Of a stretch of DNA of 64,000 nt, positions 33,963-43,413 are shown piece by piece. The first letter of the stretch is position 1. Every line of letters begins with the position of its first letter. The stretch is taken from the NCBI GenBank assembly GCA_965279005.1, contig CBDIHK010000029.1, positions 434,001 to 498,000 of the forward strand, read 5' to 3'. Source of the DNA: Planctobacterium sp965279005. GTDB lineage: Bacteria; Pseudomonadota; Gammaproteobacteria; Enterobacterales; Alteromonadaceae. The notes below the pieces were generated by a model. That model was not told the origin of the DNA. It made no database searches and saw only the letters and a list, made by a program, of their open reading frames with translations. A program made the translations under genes and the position numbers.

Positions 33963-35735
33963 TTGTCACAGCTTCTATTAAGTATAGCCCTTCTATTTAT
34001 TGCGCCAATGCTGCATCAATTCTCGATTAAAAGGGATTATGTATTTTCTTCCTTAAACGGCTTTGTCTTTGTGCTTATCGCTGTATTGGTGGCTGCTGAG
34101 ATCCTACCCAGCTTAATCAGCACCACCGGGCCGGGCGTGCTACTGATGCTTTTGGTGGGCTTGGCATTGCCCGTGGTCATGGAAAAGCTGTTCCACCACA
34201 CAGATATTGTGCACAAATCAGCAGTATTCTTGGCCATATTTGCCCTGTTCATCCACACCCTGGCAGACGGTGCAGCACTGGGTTTACATAGCGCGGAACA
34301 CCATTTGAGCCTGGGTGTAGTGCTGCATCGAATACCCGTAGGCCTGTTTGTTTGGTGGGTGATCAGGCCGCAATTTGGTTCCTTGGTCGCTCTTGTAATG
34401 CTCGCCATTATCGCAGTGGGTACAGTACTAGGTTATGGCTTTGCTGAACGCGTATTGCCACACATAGAAACCAGTACAGTGGCCTATTTCCAAGCTTTTG
34501 TTGTGGGAACGCTTATCCATGTGCTGTTCCATCGCCCCCATGAAGAATCCGAGTGCAGCTCAACTAACAAGGCCAAACAGCGTGCTGAAGGGGTGGGAAA
34601 CCTTATTGGGCTGTTGTGTGCGTTTTATTTATTAGTGGACTCCGAACCCCATGGCCACGTGGAAATTTCTTGGCTCAAGGAAGTGGGCGACACCTTGCTT
34701 TACCTGTCGTTAGAAACTGCGCCCATGTTGCTGCTGGCATTTTTATTCGCCGGCATCATCAAAGCCTTAATGCCAGGTTCATTTGTGTCCTGGTTAACCC
34801 GGGGCAACCCTCTGCGCCAAGCAAGCAAGGGCATGGCAGTCGGGGTACCGCTGCCGCTTTGTTCTTGCAGTGTAGTGCCGGTTTACCACTCACTCATTAA
34901 AAAAGGGGTACCCAAAACTGCAGCCGTTGCCTTCCTTATTGCCACCCCTGAAATTGGCATAGATGCCATTTTAATTTCCTTGCCTTTACTCGGCGGCGAA
35001 ATGACCGTTGCACGTTTAATAGGCGCTGCCCTGTTAGCTGTGATTGTGGCTTTAGTAGTGTCGAAGTTTTCCAAAAAAGATGAGCCCCACCACCATCATC
35101 ACCATGAACAGGACAATACCAGGCTTAGCCTGCAGCAAAAAATAACAGGTGGACTACATTATTCAGTGCACGATCTGCTGGATCATATTGCACCTTGGAT
35201 CATTGTTGGCTTGCTTGTGGCGGCAATGTTGCAGCCTTTTATAGGTGACTTGCAGCTATCAACCATTCCCAGTGGCTTGCAGGTAGTGCTATTTGCGGCG
35301 CTTGGGATCCCGGTTTACGTATGTGCCTCCAGTGCCACCCCTCTTGTAGCCATTTTCCTAATGAGTGGCGTATCACCTGGGGCAGGGTTGGCATTCCTGC
35401 TGGCAGGTCCTGCTACCAATGTCACCACATTTGGCGTTTTGGCCAAGCTGCACGACCGCCAAACCGCCATGCTACTGGCAATCAGTTGCTTTGGCACGGC
35501 AATCACCTTGGGCTTGCTAACCAACCTAGCCTTACCCAACTTCCAGCCATTAAACCTCACCGGCCATCACCAAGATTTTGGCCTGCTGAATTGGGTGTCA
35601 CTGTTCGCACTATTGGCATTGTTTAGCTATTCAATCTACCGAAAAGGCCTGCGCTCCTTTATTGGGCAGCTCGTCCCGCACCAGCACCTTCACGATGACC
35701 ACAACCACAAAGGTTGCTCCCACCACATGCACTAA
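33963..35735 (+). CDS. ZIP-like domain fused to SO_0444-type Cu/Zn efflux permease
   Basis: 590 residues from TTG 33963 (ATG 34008 is the alternative; no other standard start). Residues 1-195 look like a ZIP transporter half: six helices with HTLADGAALG (His98, Asp102) and VLHRIPVGL (His122), matching ZIP metal-site helices 4 and 5. Residues about 245-560 are the SO_0444/DUF318 permease: VPLPLCSCSVVPVYHS with Cys300 and Cys302, ATPEIGIDAILISLPLLGG, and PVYVCASSATPLVAIFLMSG. A His6-type loop (EPHHHHHHEQD) and a His-rich tail (LHDDHNHKGCSHH) are likely metal sensors or shuttles. Usual SO_0444 proteins are about 200 residues shorter, so the ZIP-like half is an added module. Confidence 0.8.
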   Translation: MSQLLLSIALLFIAPMLHQFSIKRDYVFSSLNGFVFVLIAVLVAAEILPSLISTTGPGVLLMLLVGLALPVVMEKLFHHTDIVHKSAVFLAIFALFIHTLADGAALGLHSAEHHLSLGVVLHRIPVGLFVWWVIRPQFGSLVALVMLAIIAVGTVLGYGFAERVLPHIETSTVAYFQAFVVGTLIHVLFHRPHEESECSSTNKAKQRAEGVGNLIGLLCAFYLLVDSEPHGHVEISWLKEVGDTLLYLSLETAPMLLLAFLFAGIIKALMPGSFVSWLTRGNPLRQASKGMAVGVPLPLCSCSVVPVYHSLIKKGVPKTAAVAFLIATPEIGIDAILISLPLLGGEMTVARLIGAALLAVIVALVVSKFSKKDEPHHHHHHEQDNTRLSLQQKITGGLHYSVHDLLDHIAPWIIVGLLVAAMLQPFIGDLQLSTIPSGLQVVLFAALGIPVYVCASSATPLVAIFLMSGVSPGAGLAFLLAGPATNVTTFGVLAKLHDRQTAMLLAISCFGTAITLGLLTNLALPNFQPLNLTGHHQDFGLLNWVSLFALLALFSYSIYRKGLRSFIGQLVPHQHLHDDHNHKGCSHHMH

Positions 35736-35836
35736 CATCAACGCCAAGCTATAGTGATCAGGAATTTTATTTACCGCTGGTCACAACTCAGGCTATATTA
35801 TTTGCCTAAATAAAAATTTTTTTAAACCTAGGCCAC

Positions 35837-36982
35837 ATGAAAATAGCGATTATCAATAGCACCGGCTTTTGGTCGATGGGCTGGGCGACAGATGCTAAGA
35901 GCCAGTTATCGGCTATCTCCTCACTGCAACGTGCTGGCATTGAAGTTGTTGTACATGATGTCGAATCCCTGCAACAATTAGAAGATGTCCTAGATTCACT
36001 AAGTGGTGAGAATTGTTTGGTTTGGCCAAATGCTTATCACATCTACGCCGACCCAGGAAAAAGCCAAGTGGTTTGGCTAGTAGACAAAATAGAAGAATAC
36101 GGATTACCAGTAATAGGCAATAGTGCGTCTGCGTTAAAAACCATGTATGCCAAGGACAAGTGCCAGGAGCGCCTCGCTTGGTGCGGCGTTCCAATCCCCC
36201 GCTTCGCAGCCATAGACCGAAACACCTTTGACAATTTGGGTGCTGTGCTGAGCGGGCGTCACATGGATTTTCCACTGATGGTTAAACCCAATGCGGCATC
36301 CAGTAGCAAAGGCATTACTCAAGACAATGTTACCCGAGACCTCCCTCATCTGCGCACGCAAATTATGACACTTGGCGAAAACCATGGGTATCCTGTTATG
36401 GTAGAGGAATACCTACCCAACCAAGATATTACTGTCGCTGCGTTTATGGCTCCACAAAAAGCCGTAATTTTAGCAACCTATTATGATACTGACGCACATC
36501 AAGACCCTAGTGCTGTCCTAGATTACAAGCTCCGTTTGCGTGATTGGAATGATGGAAAATGGCTTCGGGTTGTGACTGAACCAGGCGTATTGAAGCAGAT
36601 AGAAGCGGCGGTTCTGCCTGCTTGCCAGGCTACAGAAGTGACGGACTTCACCCGCATTGATTGCCGTTTTGACCAAAATGGCCAGCTAAAGATCTTTGAC
36701 GTCAACGGCATGCCCGGATTGGAGCTCCCCTTCAGCACGACAGTTTGGCAAATGATTGTCGCTATGCAAGAGGCTGGTCAATTGTTGGCATACGATACTT
36801 TAATCGCATTAATCCTTTATTGTGCATGCCATCGCCACAAAATGCCCGTCCCGCCTCGTATTTCCCAACTTGCGCAAGCCTACATAGAAAGGGAAGAGTC
36901 CCATCCAGAGGGAATTGCCGTTAGTCTAGGTGCAACGGGTTTACAAGTATGTGGGATTATGCCAGAACCGGAAGTTCCATAA
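35837..36982 (+). CDS. ATP-grasp ligase (D-Ala-D-Ala ligase-like)
   Basis: 381 residues. The N-terminal about 100 residues are a preATP-grasp Rossmann domain (KIAIINSTGFWSMGW). The ATP-grasp core shows FPLMVKPNAASSSKGI (Lys for ATP), YPVMVEEYLPNQDITVAAF and the metal site IDCRFDQNGQLKIFDVNGMP, then GLELPFST. The arrangement is that of the D-Ala-D-Ala ligase/carboxylate-amine ligase superfamily, but there are no peptidoglycan genes nearby, so a role in dipeptide or small-peptide synthesis is as likely. Its 3-prime end overlaps the convergent GNAT gene by 26 bases. Substrates unknown. Confidence 0.8.
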   Translation: MKIAIINSTGFWSMGWATDAKSQLSAISSLQRAGIEVVVHDVESLQQLEDVLDSLSGENCLVWPNAYHIYADPGKSQVVWLVDKIEEYGLPVIGNSASALKTMYAKDKCQERLAWCGVPIPRFAAIDRNTFDNLGAVLSGRHMDFPLMVKPNAASSSKGITQDNVTRDLPHLRTQIMTLGENHGYPVMVEEYLPNQDITVAAFMAPQKAVILATYYDTDAHQDPSAVLDYKLRLRDWNDGKWLRVVTEPGVLKQIEAAVLPACQATEVTDFTRIDCRFDQNGQLKIFDVNGMPGLELPFSTTVWQMIVAMQEAGQLLAYDTLIALILYCACHRHKMPVPPRISQLAQAYIEREESHPEGIAVSLGATGLQVCGIMPEPEVP

Positions 36983-37478
36983 ACAACAGATTGCGCAATT
37001 GTTGGCTGCTAAACATGTTTTTTTGAGCAATAACCCGAAAGCCCATTGCCTGCTGTAGCTGCATATTCAAGGTGTTTTCCGGGTGAATTGTAGCGAATAA
37101 ATAGCGGAACCCTTGTCGCCGGATAGCTGTCATTCTTGCCTCATTAAGACGTTTTCCGATGCCTTGCCCACGCCACTTTGCATCTAACAATGTGTATACC
37201 AACATGACACATTTTTCTGGTGGATAAGGCATAGGTTCAAGATAATTAGGCCAGGGTTGCATCGGCCGATAGCAGCTGTAGCCAATAAGTTCTCCATTCG
37301 CTACAGCGATAATATTGATGGCATTACCCGATAAATTGTTTGAGAAAAATGCGCGGTCATGCTGCAGGGCATAGGGAGCGCTATTAGTTTCTATCGCATT
37401 TCTTTCTAGGGCGACTAGCGGCTCAAGGTACTGTATGTCTTCAGCTGGGTTATGCAGAAAGACAATTTCGACAGTCAT
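36957..37478 (-). CDS. GNAT family acetyltransferase
   Basis: 173 residues. The acetyl-CoA-binding motif A reads CVMLVYTLLDAKWRGQGIGK (R-G-Q-G-I-G-K), with the following helix RLNEARMTAIRRQG, and ends with the motif B part ENTLNMQLQQAMGFRV. The start ATG 37476-37478 has GGAG upstream. Cytoplasmic N-acetyltransferase of unknown acceptor. It faces the ATP-grasp gene and overlaps its end by 26 bases, which can make both transcripts antisense to each other. Confidence 0.85.
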   Translation of the reverse strand: MTVEIVFLHNPAEDIQYLEPLVALERNAIETNSAPYALQHDRAFFSNNLSGNAINIIAVANGELIGYSCYRPMQPWPNYLEPMPYPPEKCVMLVYTLLDAKWRGQGIGKRLNEARMTAIRRQGFRYLFATIHPENTLNMQLQQAMGFRVIAQKNMFSSQQLRNLLFMELPVLA

Positions 37479-37509
37479 CGTCGATTCTCCTCCAAAGGCT
37501 TAATGTCTG

Positions 37510-38796
37510 CTAACCCGCACTGGCTGGCAACCAAACCTCAGCAATGCAACCAGATGTATCAGTGCGGTTTACCAACCTAAGGGTGCCATGGTGGGCTTCA
37601 GCAATCTGCCGGCACAAAAACAAACCGATGCCGCTACCTTGGGTCTTGGTAGTGTAAAAAGGAACAAATAAATTGTCAGAAGCGGGCAAGCCCATGCCTG
37701 CATCAATGATTTGTATACGCACGCCCTGCTGGTATTGCTGCCAATCAATCTCAACCGGTGTGTCTGCGGAGGAAGCCTCCACGGCATTTTTCATTAAATT
37801 GATAAGCAGCTGTTGGATCTGATCCGGATCCACCTCTATTGATAGCGGCACTGTTTGTTTTAGGACAAAGGTGCCTTGCACAAGCTCACACAGGGATTGG
37901 GTTAGGGACAATATGTCTGTCGGCCGCTTTGCTGGCGCAGGCAGTTTTGCCAATTGGGTGTAAGACTCGGTAAAACGCAGCAGGCTGGTACTGCGCTCCT
38001 GGATCAATGTCAGTGCTCGCTGGTAGCTGTTGTACCACTTTTCATCCTTATCGGCGTGTAATCGGCTTAGTAAGGTTTCACTTACTGACGTAACCGACGC
38101 CAGTGAGTTGTTTAGCTCATGGCCAAGCACCCGGATCATGCGTTGCCAGGCGGTGCGTTCTTCCTCGCGCAGTGTGCGCGATAGGTCATTAACTAACACC
38201 AACATAAAGCGCTTTCCCTGCTTAATGAAATAGTTCTTGCGTAGCTGCCAGCGGCCACCGCGCTCCGGGAACCAATGCTCCACCACCTCACCTGGAGGAT
38301 GCTTGAGCAGCTGTCCTAGCTGCAATTGGTCGATATGCAGGCCCAAAAGTTTATTTTTAGGCTGGGCCAATAGTGCGGCCCCCATGGCATTGGCGTTTTT
38401 GAGGATTTGGTTGCGATCAAAGATAAAAGCCGGTATTTCAAATTCAGCCAGCAATTTATCCAACAAGATGTCGGCTTCAACCTGTTCCAAGCGCCGATCC
38501 TGGAAACCTTCAGCCAACAGGTTGATCTCCCGGTATACTTCACTCCAGGCGCTGTCATTGCTTTTAGCTGCCACCCGCATGCTGTAATCGCCTTCCCTCA
38601 GGCTTTCTATCACGTTGGCCAGGCTATAAAAGTGGCGCTGCAAAGAATCCTTAAGGTGGAATGCCACCAGCAACCAAATGCTGGCCAGGAAGGGTATGAG
38701 GGTAACAACAACCAGCCAACGGGCTTCTATCGCCCAAAGCAACCAAACAATGACGAGCATAAAAATGCCGCCTAACAGCAATACCCAGCGAAACAC
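37510..38796 (-). CDS. Sensor histidine kinase (NtrY-like)
   Basis: 428 residues from GTG 38794-38796; the frame is open for about 17 more codons (ISLLNRDTASTSLEH) without a standard start, so the true N-terminus may be slightly longer. Two N-terminal membrane helices, a HAMP-like region (IESLREGDYSMRVAAKS), a PAS domain (ILLDKLLAEFEIPAFIFDRN), then HisKA-type VLGHELNNSLASVTSV and HATPase (LINLMKNAVEAS, DAGMGLP, GSGIGLFLC). Last gene of a five-gene operon, 54 bases after its cognate sigma54-type regulator. It probably senses the state of the envelope or the exported compound. Confidence 0.88.
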   Translation of the reverse strand: MFRWVLLLGGIFMLVIVWLLWAIEARWLVVVTLIPFLASIWLLVAFHLKDSLQRHFYSLANVIESLREGDYSMRVAAKSNDSAWSEVYREINLLAEGFQDRRLEQVEADILLDKLLAEFEIPAFIFDRNQILKNANAMGAALLAQPKNKLLGLHIDQLQLGQLLKHPPGEVVEHWFPERGGRWQLRKNYFIKQGKRFMLVLVNDLSRTLREEERTAWQRMIRVLGHELNNSLASVTSVSETLLSRLHADKDEKWYNSYQRALTLIQERSTSLLRFTESYTQLAKLPAPAKRPTDILSLTQSLCELVQGTFVLKQTVPLSIEVDPDQIQQLLINLMKNAVEASSADTPVEIDWQQYQQGVRIQIIDAGMGLPASDNLFVPFYTTKTQGSGIGLFLCRQIAEAHHGTLRLVNRTDTSGCIAEVWLPASAG

Positions 38797-38850
38797 GGAG
38801 TGTTCTAAACTGGTGCTGGCAGTGTCGCGGTTGAGCAGCGAGATAGTGGT

Positions 38851-40221
38851 TTATCCTTTCTGTTGGGGCGCCACTATATCCTCATACTTTTCCAATCTCC
38901 TGTACAGTGCGGCGCGTGAAATTCCCAATTTTTCTGCCGCCATCAAGATATTGCCTTCACATTGCTGGAGCGCATTGTTAATCAACAGGCGCTCCGCCTG
39001 CTCTAGGGTCATATCAGCAATTGATACAGCACTGCTGGCTGGCTCCAAACCCAAATCCGACGCGACAATTTGCCCATCGTTAGCCATCAATACAGCGCGT
39101 TCTACACAATGGGACAACTCGCGCACATTGCCGGGCCATTGGTAGCTTTGCATGCTATTGGTGGCATCCTGGCTAAACACCAATTCGGGACGGCGGTATT
39201 TCGCTTGTAGGGATACCAGGAACGACTCGGCTAGGGGCACAATATCTTCCACCCGGTGCCGCAGTGGCGGGATCTCAATAGTGATGGTATTTAGCCGGTA
39301 CAGCAGATCTTGGCGGAAACGGCCCTCGGCTATCTCTTTGCCGAAATCGGCATTGCTGGCAGACACAATGCGCACATCGGCGCGTTTGGTTTTGGAGGAG
39401 CCCAATGGCTCAAACTCACCGGACTCCAATACCCTTAGCAACTTGCCTTGTAGCCCGTTGGGAATATTAGCTATCTCGTCTAAAAATAGAGTGCCTTGAT
39501 CCGCCAACTCAAACCGCCCCATGCGGTCGGCTTTGGCGTCAGTATAGGCACCCTTTTGATGGCCAAATAGCTCACTTTCAAATAAGGTATCCGACAATGC
39601 CCCCATATTGACACTAACCATAGGCGCGTCACGACGCTCACTTGCATTGTGGATCAATTTAGCGAACAAGCTTTTACCAACGCCACTTTCGCCAGTCAGC
39701 AGAATGTTAGCGTCACTGCCGGCGGTGCGTTCAATCAACTTCATCACCGGTTGCATACTCATAGCATTGGCGATGACGCTGCCTTGGCTGCCTTTCGGCC
39801 GGGCAAGTTCTGAGAGACGCTGGTTGGTATGCCGCTCCTGTGCCAGCTTGATCTGGTTACTAAGCAGTGAAATTAGGCGGTTGTTGTTCCAAGGCTTTTC
39901 GACAAAATCGTTCGCCCCAGATTTAATAGCAGTCACACTTAGCTGAATATTGGCCCACGCCGTCATCACCACTATGGGGATAACGCTGTCGCGCTGCCGG
40001 ATCTGGGCAATCAACTGCAAGCCTTCCTGGCCCGACGTCGTGTCTTGGGCATAGTTCATGTCCATCAAAACCAAGTCATAAGCGTCGGCTTCCAGCGCCG
40101 CAAGCACCGCTTGCGGGCTTTCCACGTCAGCAATATCAAACCCCTCTGGCTCCAATAGCAGGCTTAGGGATTCACGAATGTGGGGTTGGTCATCAGCTAC
40201 GAGTATTCGATAATTTGGCAT
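38851..40221 (-). CDS. Sigma54-type response regulator with GAYTDA loop
   Basis: 456 residues: receiver domain with Asp54 in VLMDMN; AAA+ domain with Walker A GESGVGKS (177-184), Walker B TLFLDEI (about 244-250) and the conserved R-finger region FRQDLLYRL; and a FIS-type helix-turn-helix at the end (NILMAAEKLGISRAALYRRL). The loop that contacts sigma54, normally GAFTGA, reads GAYTDA (224-229); related regulators with T-D-A in this place exist, so the protein may still activate but needs testing. A strong sigma54-like promoter (44739-44754) and a 19-bp inverted repeat lie at the head of the same operon, suggesting self-activation. Confidence 0.9.
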   Translation of the reverse strand: MPNYRILVADDQPHIRESLSLLLEPEGFDIADVESPQAVLAALEADAYDLVLMDMNYAQDTTSGQEGLQLIAQIRQRDSVIPIVVMTAWANIQLSVTAIKSGANDFVEKPWNNNRLISLLSNQIKLAQERHTNQRLSELARPKGSQGSVIANAMSMQPVMKLIERTAGSDANILLTGESGVGKSLFAKLIHNASERRDAPMVSVNMGALSDTLFESELFGHQKGAYTDAKADRMGRFELADQGTLFLDEIANIPNGLQGKLLRVLESGEFEPLGSSKTKRADVRIVSASNADFGKEIAEGRFRQDLLYRLNTITIEIPPLRHRVEDIVPLAESFLVSLQAKYRRPELVFSQDATNSMQSYQWPGNVRELSHCVERAVLMANDGQIVASDLGLEPASSAVSIADMTLEQAERLLINNALQQCEGNILMAAEKLGISRAALYRRLEKYEDIVAPQQKG

Positions 40222-40270
40222 AAGGTCGCTTGCTTATTTAGTTATCCCGTTTAGAGCGTGTTGATCTTTG

Positions 40271-42664
40271 CTATTCGTAATGCAGTGCTTGCTGCGGGTG
40301 CACCCGTGTTGCCCGCGTTGCCGGGATCCAAGTAGCAATTAAACCCACCAACAAGAGCACTACCGGAACTACAGCGTAGGTTAGCGGATCCATTGCTTTT
40401 ACCCCATATAGGATACTGGCAATTAGCTGGGTCGCAACAAATGCCAACAACAATCCCAGTATGGCACCCATTAGCACCGGGCGCGATGTATCGCGGATGA
40501 TCCAACGCTTAATCACAGCAGGGCGCGCACCTATGGCCATGCGGATGCCAATTTCGTTGGTGCGCTGGCTCACCATGTTATCACTAATGCCATAGACACC
40601 GATGCTGGCCAAGAGCAAGGCGATGCCAGAAAATACCGCCAGTACGGTAAGTAGCAGCCTTTCATTGGTGATGGAGTCCTTAGTCAGCTCTTCCAGGGAT
40701 TCAATCAGTATCATAGGTGCGGTTGCTTCCATTTGCGCAGCAGTTTGCGCCATCTTGGTACCCACTGCACCGATCGCACCCGCCTTGGTCTTGACTAAGA
40801 AACTCATACCCGAATAAGCCTGTTGGGTGACCGGTAAAAAGAACTCTGGATTCGGAACGGCGCGCAAACCACGGTGCTTGACATTACCCACCACGCCCAC
40901 GATGGTACGGTCGCCGCCCATCCAACTGGGAAGGCTCAAGGTATTGCCTACGACTTCCTCGCCAGGCCAAGCCTTATCAGCCAGTGCTTTGTTGATAACC
41001 ACGACTTTGGGACTTTCAGACGTGTCACGGAAATCAAATTCCCGTCCTTGCAACAAGGGGATCTGCAATAGATCAAAATAGCCAGGGGTGATGGATCTGA
41101 TGGATGCGGTAGGCTCTTCCCCCCTTGGTACCGCAGGGGCACCAGGAAAGCTATAGGTCACTGGAAAATCAATACCGGTCCGGCCCATTGGCATGGTAGA
41201 GGTGGCAGCCACCGCGACGACGTCATCTTGTTGCTTAAGGTTGTCTACTAAATTCAACCAATAAGCAGCCCTGCTTGGCTGGGGTTGGAAATTATCGGCA
41301 AGCCAAACATGACCGGTAACGATGTTTTCAGCATTGAAACCGGTTTCTTGGTTGGCCAGGTGCTGGTAGCTACGTATCAGCAGGCCTGCACATATCAATA
41401 GCACCACAGCCACACAAACTTCTCCCGATACCAGGATCCGGCGTACCCGCTGGCTGTTGGCATCCCCCGTGACTTTGCGCCCCGACTGCTTGATGGCATC
41501 AGACAACTTGTGGGGGTTTACAATCGAATGGGCAGGGATCATAGTGGTCAGCAGCGCCGACAAGCTGATAAGGCCAAGTATCGTCAATACCGCACCTTGG
41601 TCTAGCCCAATTTCGTGAAGCCTGGGTAGGCGTGAAGCCATTAATTCCCGGATCCATTCCATGCTCCAGGCCGCTAGCAACATGCCCAGCAAGCCACCGA
41701 TGGCACAAAGCAATAGGCTTTCGGTCAGCAACTGGCGCAGCAACCGCTTACGTGAGGCACCCACTGCAACCCGTACCGCTAACTCCTGGGTTCGGTTGCT
41801 GTATTGGGCATAGGTCAGGTTAGCGACATTTAAAACCGCAATCAAAAACACGGCGCCAACTGAAGCCAACAACATGTAAAGTTGTGGCCTGGAATCCTCC
41901 ACCATGCTTTCTAACATGGAGATATATTGCACCTCCCAAATGTTTTCCGTGTCGCCACTGACCTCGTTTACCATCCTTTGCAATGCCGCGGACTGGCGCT
42001 TGGCCTGGTGCAAATCCAAACCGGGCTTTAACCTGGCGATGACGCCACCGGGTCGGCTTAGTTCATTAATAGGCTCCCATAAATCCACAGAAGTATATCC
42101 GGTAGAGGAAAAATTGGGTGGCATTACCCCGATTACCAGGTAATCCAAGTTATTGAGCTTTATGCTGCGCCCAATAATCTGGGGATCCAAGGCGAACTCC
42201 TGTTGCCAAACATCGTGGCTGATCACAACCGACTGGGTGTTGAGGTCACTTTCCTGGTACCACCTACCAAGAGCGGGTTTGACCCCAAACATAGACAAGT
42301 AGTTGGGGCTGGTGATCAACACGGTATAAGGGGTCTGCTGGTCACCTTTGGCCAGTGTCGCCTGGTCAAATGCAAAAAAGGCGGCTTCCTGCATGGGGGA
42401 CTCGGCCTCCAGCATCTGCTCATAAAACTGCAAAGAGATGCTGCGGTTCAACTGGTTCTGTTTCTTATTGAGCGTGTTGAAATAGACCAATTGCTCCGAA
42501 TCGGGAAACGGTAGCGGTTTGAGCAACACATTGTTTACCAGGGTGAACATGGCCGTGGTCATGCCAATACCCAGTGCCAGCGTTAACAGTGCGATTAAGG
42601 TAAAGGTTGGTCTGCCTTTTAAATTGCGGAAGCCGAATTTTAAGTCTTCAATAAACCGTTCCAT
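40271..42664 (-). CDS. MacB/ADOP-like FtsX-type ABC permease
   Basis: 797 residues. N-terminal helix (FTLIALLTLALGIGMTTAMF), a MacB_PCD periplasmic domain, a three-helix FtsX block (GAVFLIAVLNVANLTYAQYS), a second helix and PCD region (LVSGEVCVAVVLLICAGLLI) and a final FtsX block with IGIRMAIGARPAVIKRWII. This duplicated layout matches the long FtsX-type permeases that work with MacA-like adaptors in macrolide, peptide or lipid export. It is the third gene of the operon, nine bases after the ATPase. Confidence 0.9.
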   Translation of the reverse strand: MERFIEDLKFGFRNLKGRPTFTLIALLTLALGIGMTTAMFTLVNNVLLKPLPFPDSEQLVYFNTLNKKQNQLNRSISLQFYEQMLEAESPMQEAAFFAFDQATLAKGDQQTPYTVLITSPNYLSMFGVKPALGRWYQESDLNTQSVVISHDVWQQEFALDPQIIGRSIKLNNLDYLVIGVMPPNFSSTGYTSVDLWEPINELSRPGGVIARLKPGLDLHQAKRQSAALQRMVNEVSGDTENIWEVQYISMLESMVEDSRPQLYMLLASVGAVFLIAVLNVANLTYAQYSNRTQELAVRVAVGASRKRLLRQLLTESLLLCAIGGLLGMLLAAWSMEWIRELMASRLPRLHEIGLDQGAVLTILGLISLSALLTTMIPAHSIVNPHKLSDAIKQSGRKVTGDANSQRVRRILVSGEVCVAVVLLICAGLLIRSYQHLANQETGFNAENIVTGHVWLADNFQPQPSRAAYWLNLVDNLKQQDDVVAVAATSTMPMGRTGIDFPVTYSFPGAPAVPRGEEPTASIRSITPGYFDLLQIPLLQGREFDFRDTSESPKVVVINKALADKAWPGEEVVGNTLSLPSWMGGDRTIVGVVGNVKHRGLRAVPNPEFFLPVTQQAYSGMSFLVKTKAGAIGAVGTKMAQTAAQMEATAPMILIESLEELTKDSITNERLLLTVLAVFSGIALLLASIGVYGISDNMVSQRTNEIGIRMAIGARPAVIKRWIIRDTSRPVLMGAILGLLLAFVATQLIASILYGVKAMDPLTYAVVPVVLLLVGLIATWIPATRATRVHPQQALHYE

Positions 42665-42673
42665 GATGCGCTC

Positions 42674-43393
42674 CTACATGTTGACTGCCATTGGGTGCTG
42701 CGGGATCTGCTCATCCACCAGCTTGCCGTCAAACAGCTGCACAACCCGGTGGGCGAGATCAGCATAACGGCTATCGTGGGTAACCATGCAAATGGTAGTG
42801 CCTTGCTGGTTGAGGTCGGAAAGCAGCTGGATCACCGCCTCGCCATTTTTGGAATCCAAGTTACCGGTAGGTTCGTCTGCCAGTAGCAATGTAGGTTCGC
42901 AAACCAGCGCCCTGGCCACCGCAACCCGCTGTTGCTGGCCGCCCGATAGCTGGCCTGGTGCATGGCGCTGGCGGTGCCCCATGGAGACTTTTTCCAAGGC
43001 GGTCATCACCTTTTCTTTGCGCTGCGCTTTGCTTAGACCTTCGCGGTAGGTCAGGGGTAGTTCAACATTTTCATATACGGTTAAATCACCAATCAAATTA
43101 AAGGCCTGGAATACAAAACCAATCGACTGGCAGCGCAACAACGCCCTTTGGTCAAGATCCAGGGCTTCGGTAGGTTTGCCATTAATTAGGTAGCTGCCAG
43201 AACTAGGCACATCCAACAAGCCTAGTATAGATAGCAGGGTAGACTTACCGCAGCCCGATGGGCCCGCGATAGATAAAAATTCCCCAGGGTTAATATCGAA
43301 ATTAACACCGGACAGGGCATGGGTTTCTATTTCGTCAGTACGGAAGACTTTGCTGACGTCACGTAGGGAAATAATCGGATTTGAATTTGACAT
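42674..43393 (-). CDS. MacB/LolD-type ABC ATPase
   Basis: 239 residues with Walker A GPSGCGKSTL, Q-loop in SIGFVFQAFNL, signature LSGGQQQRVAVARAL, Walker B LLLADEPTGNLDS and the H-loop VTHD. This is the MacB/LolD/FtsE-type motor that drives mechanotransmission rather than substrate passage. It lies between the adaptor and permease genes of the operon, and its start is 20 bases after the adaptor stop. All catalytic motifs are intact. Confidence 0.93.
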   Translation of the reverse strand: MSNSNPIISLRDVSKVFRTDEIETHALSGVNFDINPGEFLSIAGPSGCGKSTLLSILGLLDVPSSGSYLINGKPTEALDLDQRALLRCQSIGFVFQAFNLIGDLTVYENVELPLTYREGLSKAQRKEKVMTALEKVSMGHRQRHAPGQLSGGQQQRVAVARALVCEPTLLLADEPTGNLDSKNGEAVIQLLSDLNQQGTTICMVTHDSRYADLAHRVVQLFDGKLVDEQIPQHPMAVNM

Positions 43394-43413
43394 GTTAAGC
43401 TCCCAATGCGCTG

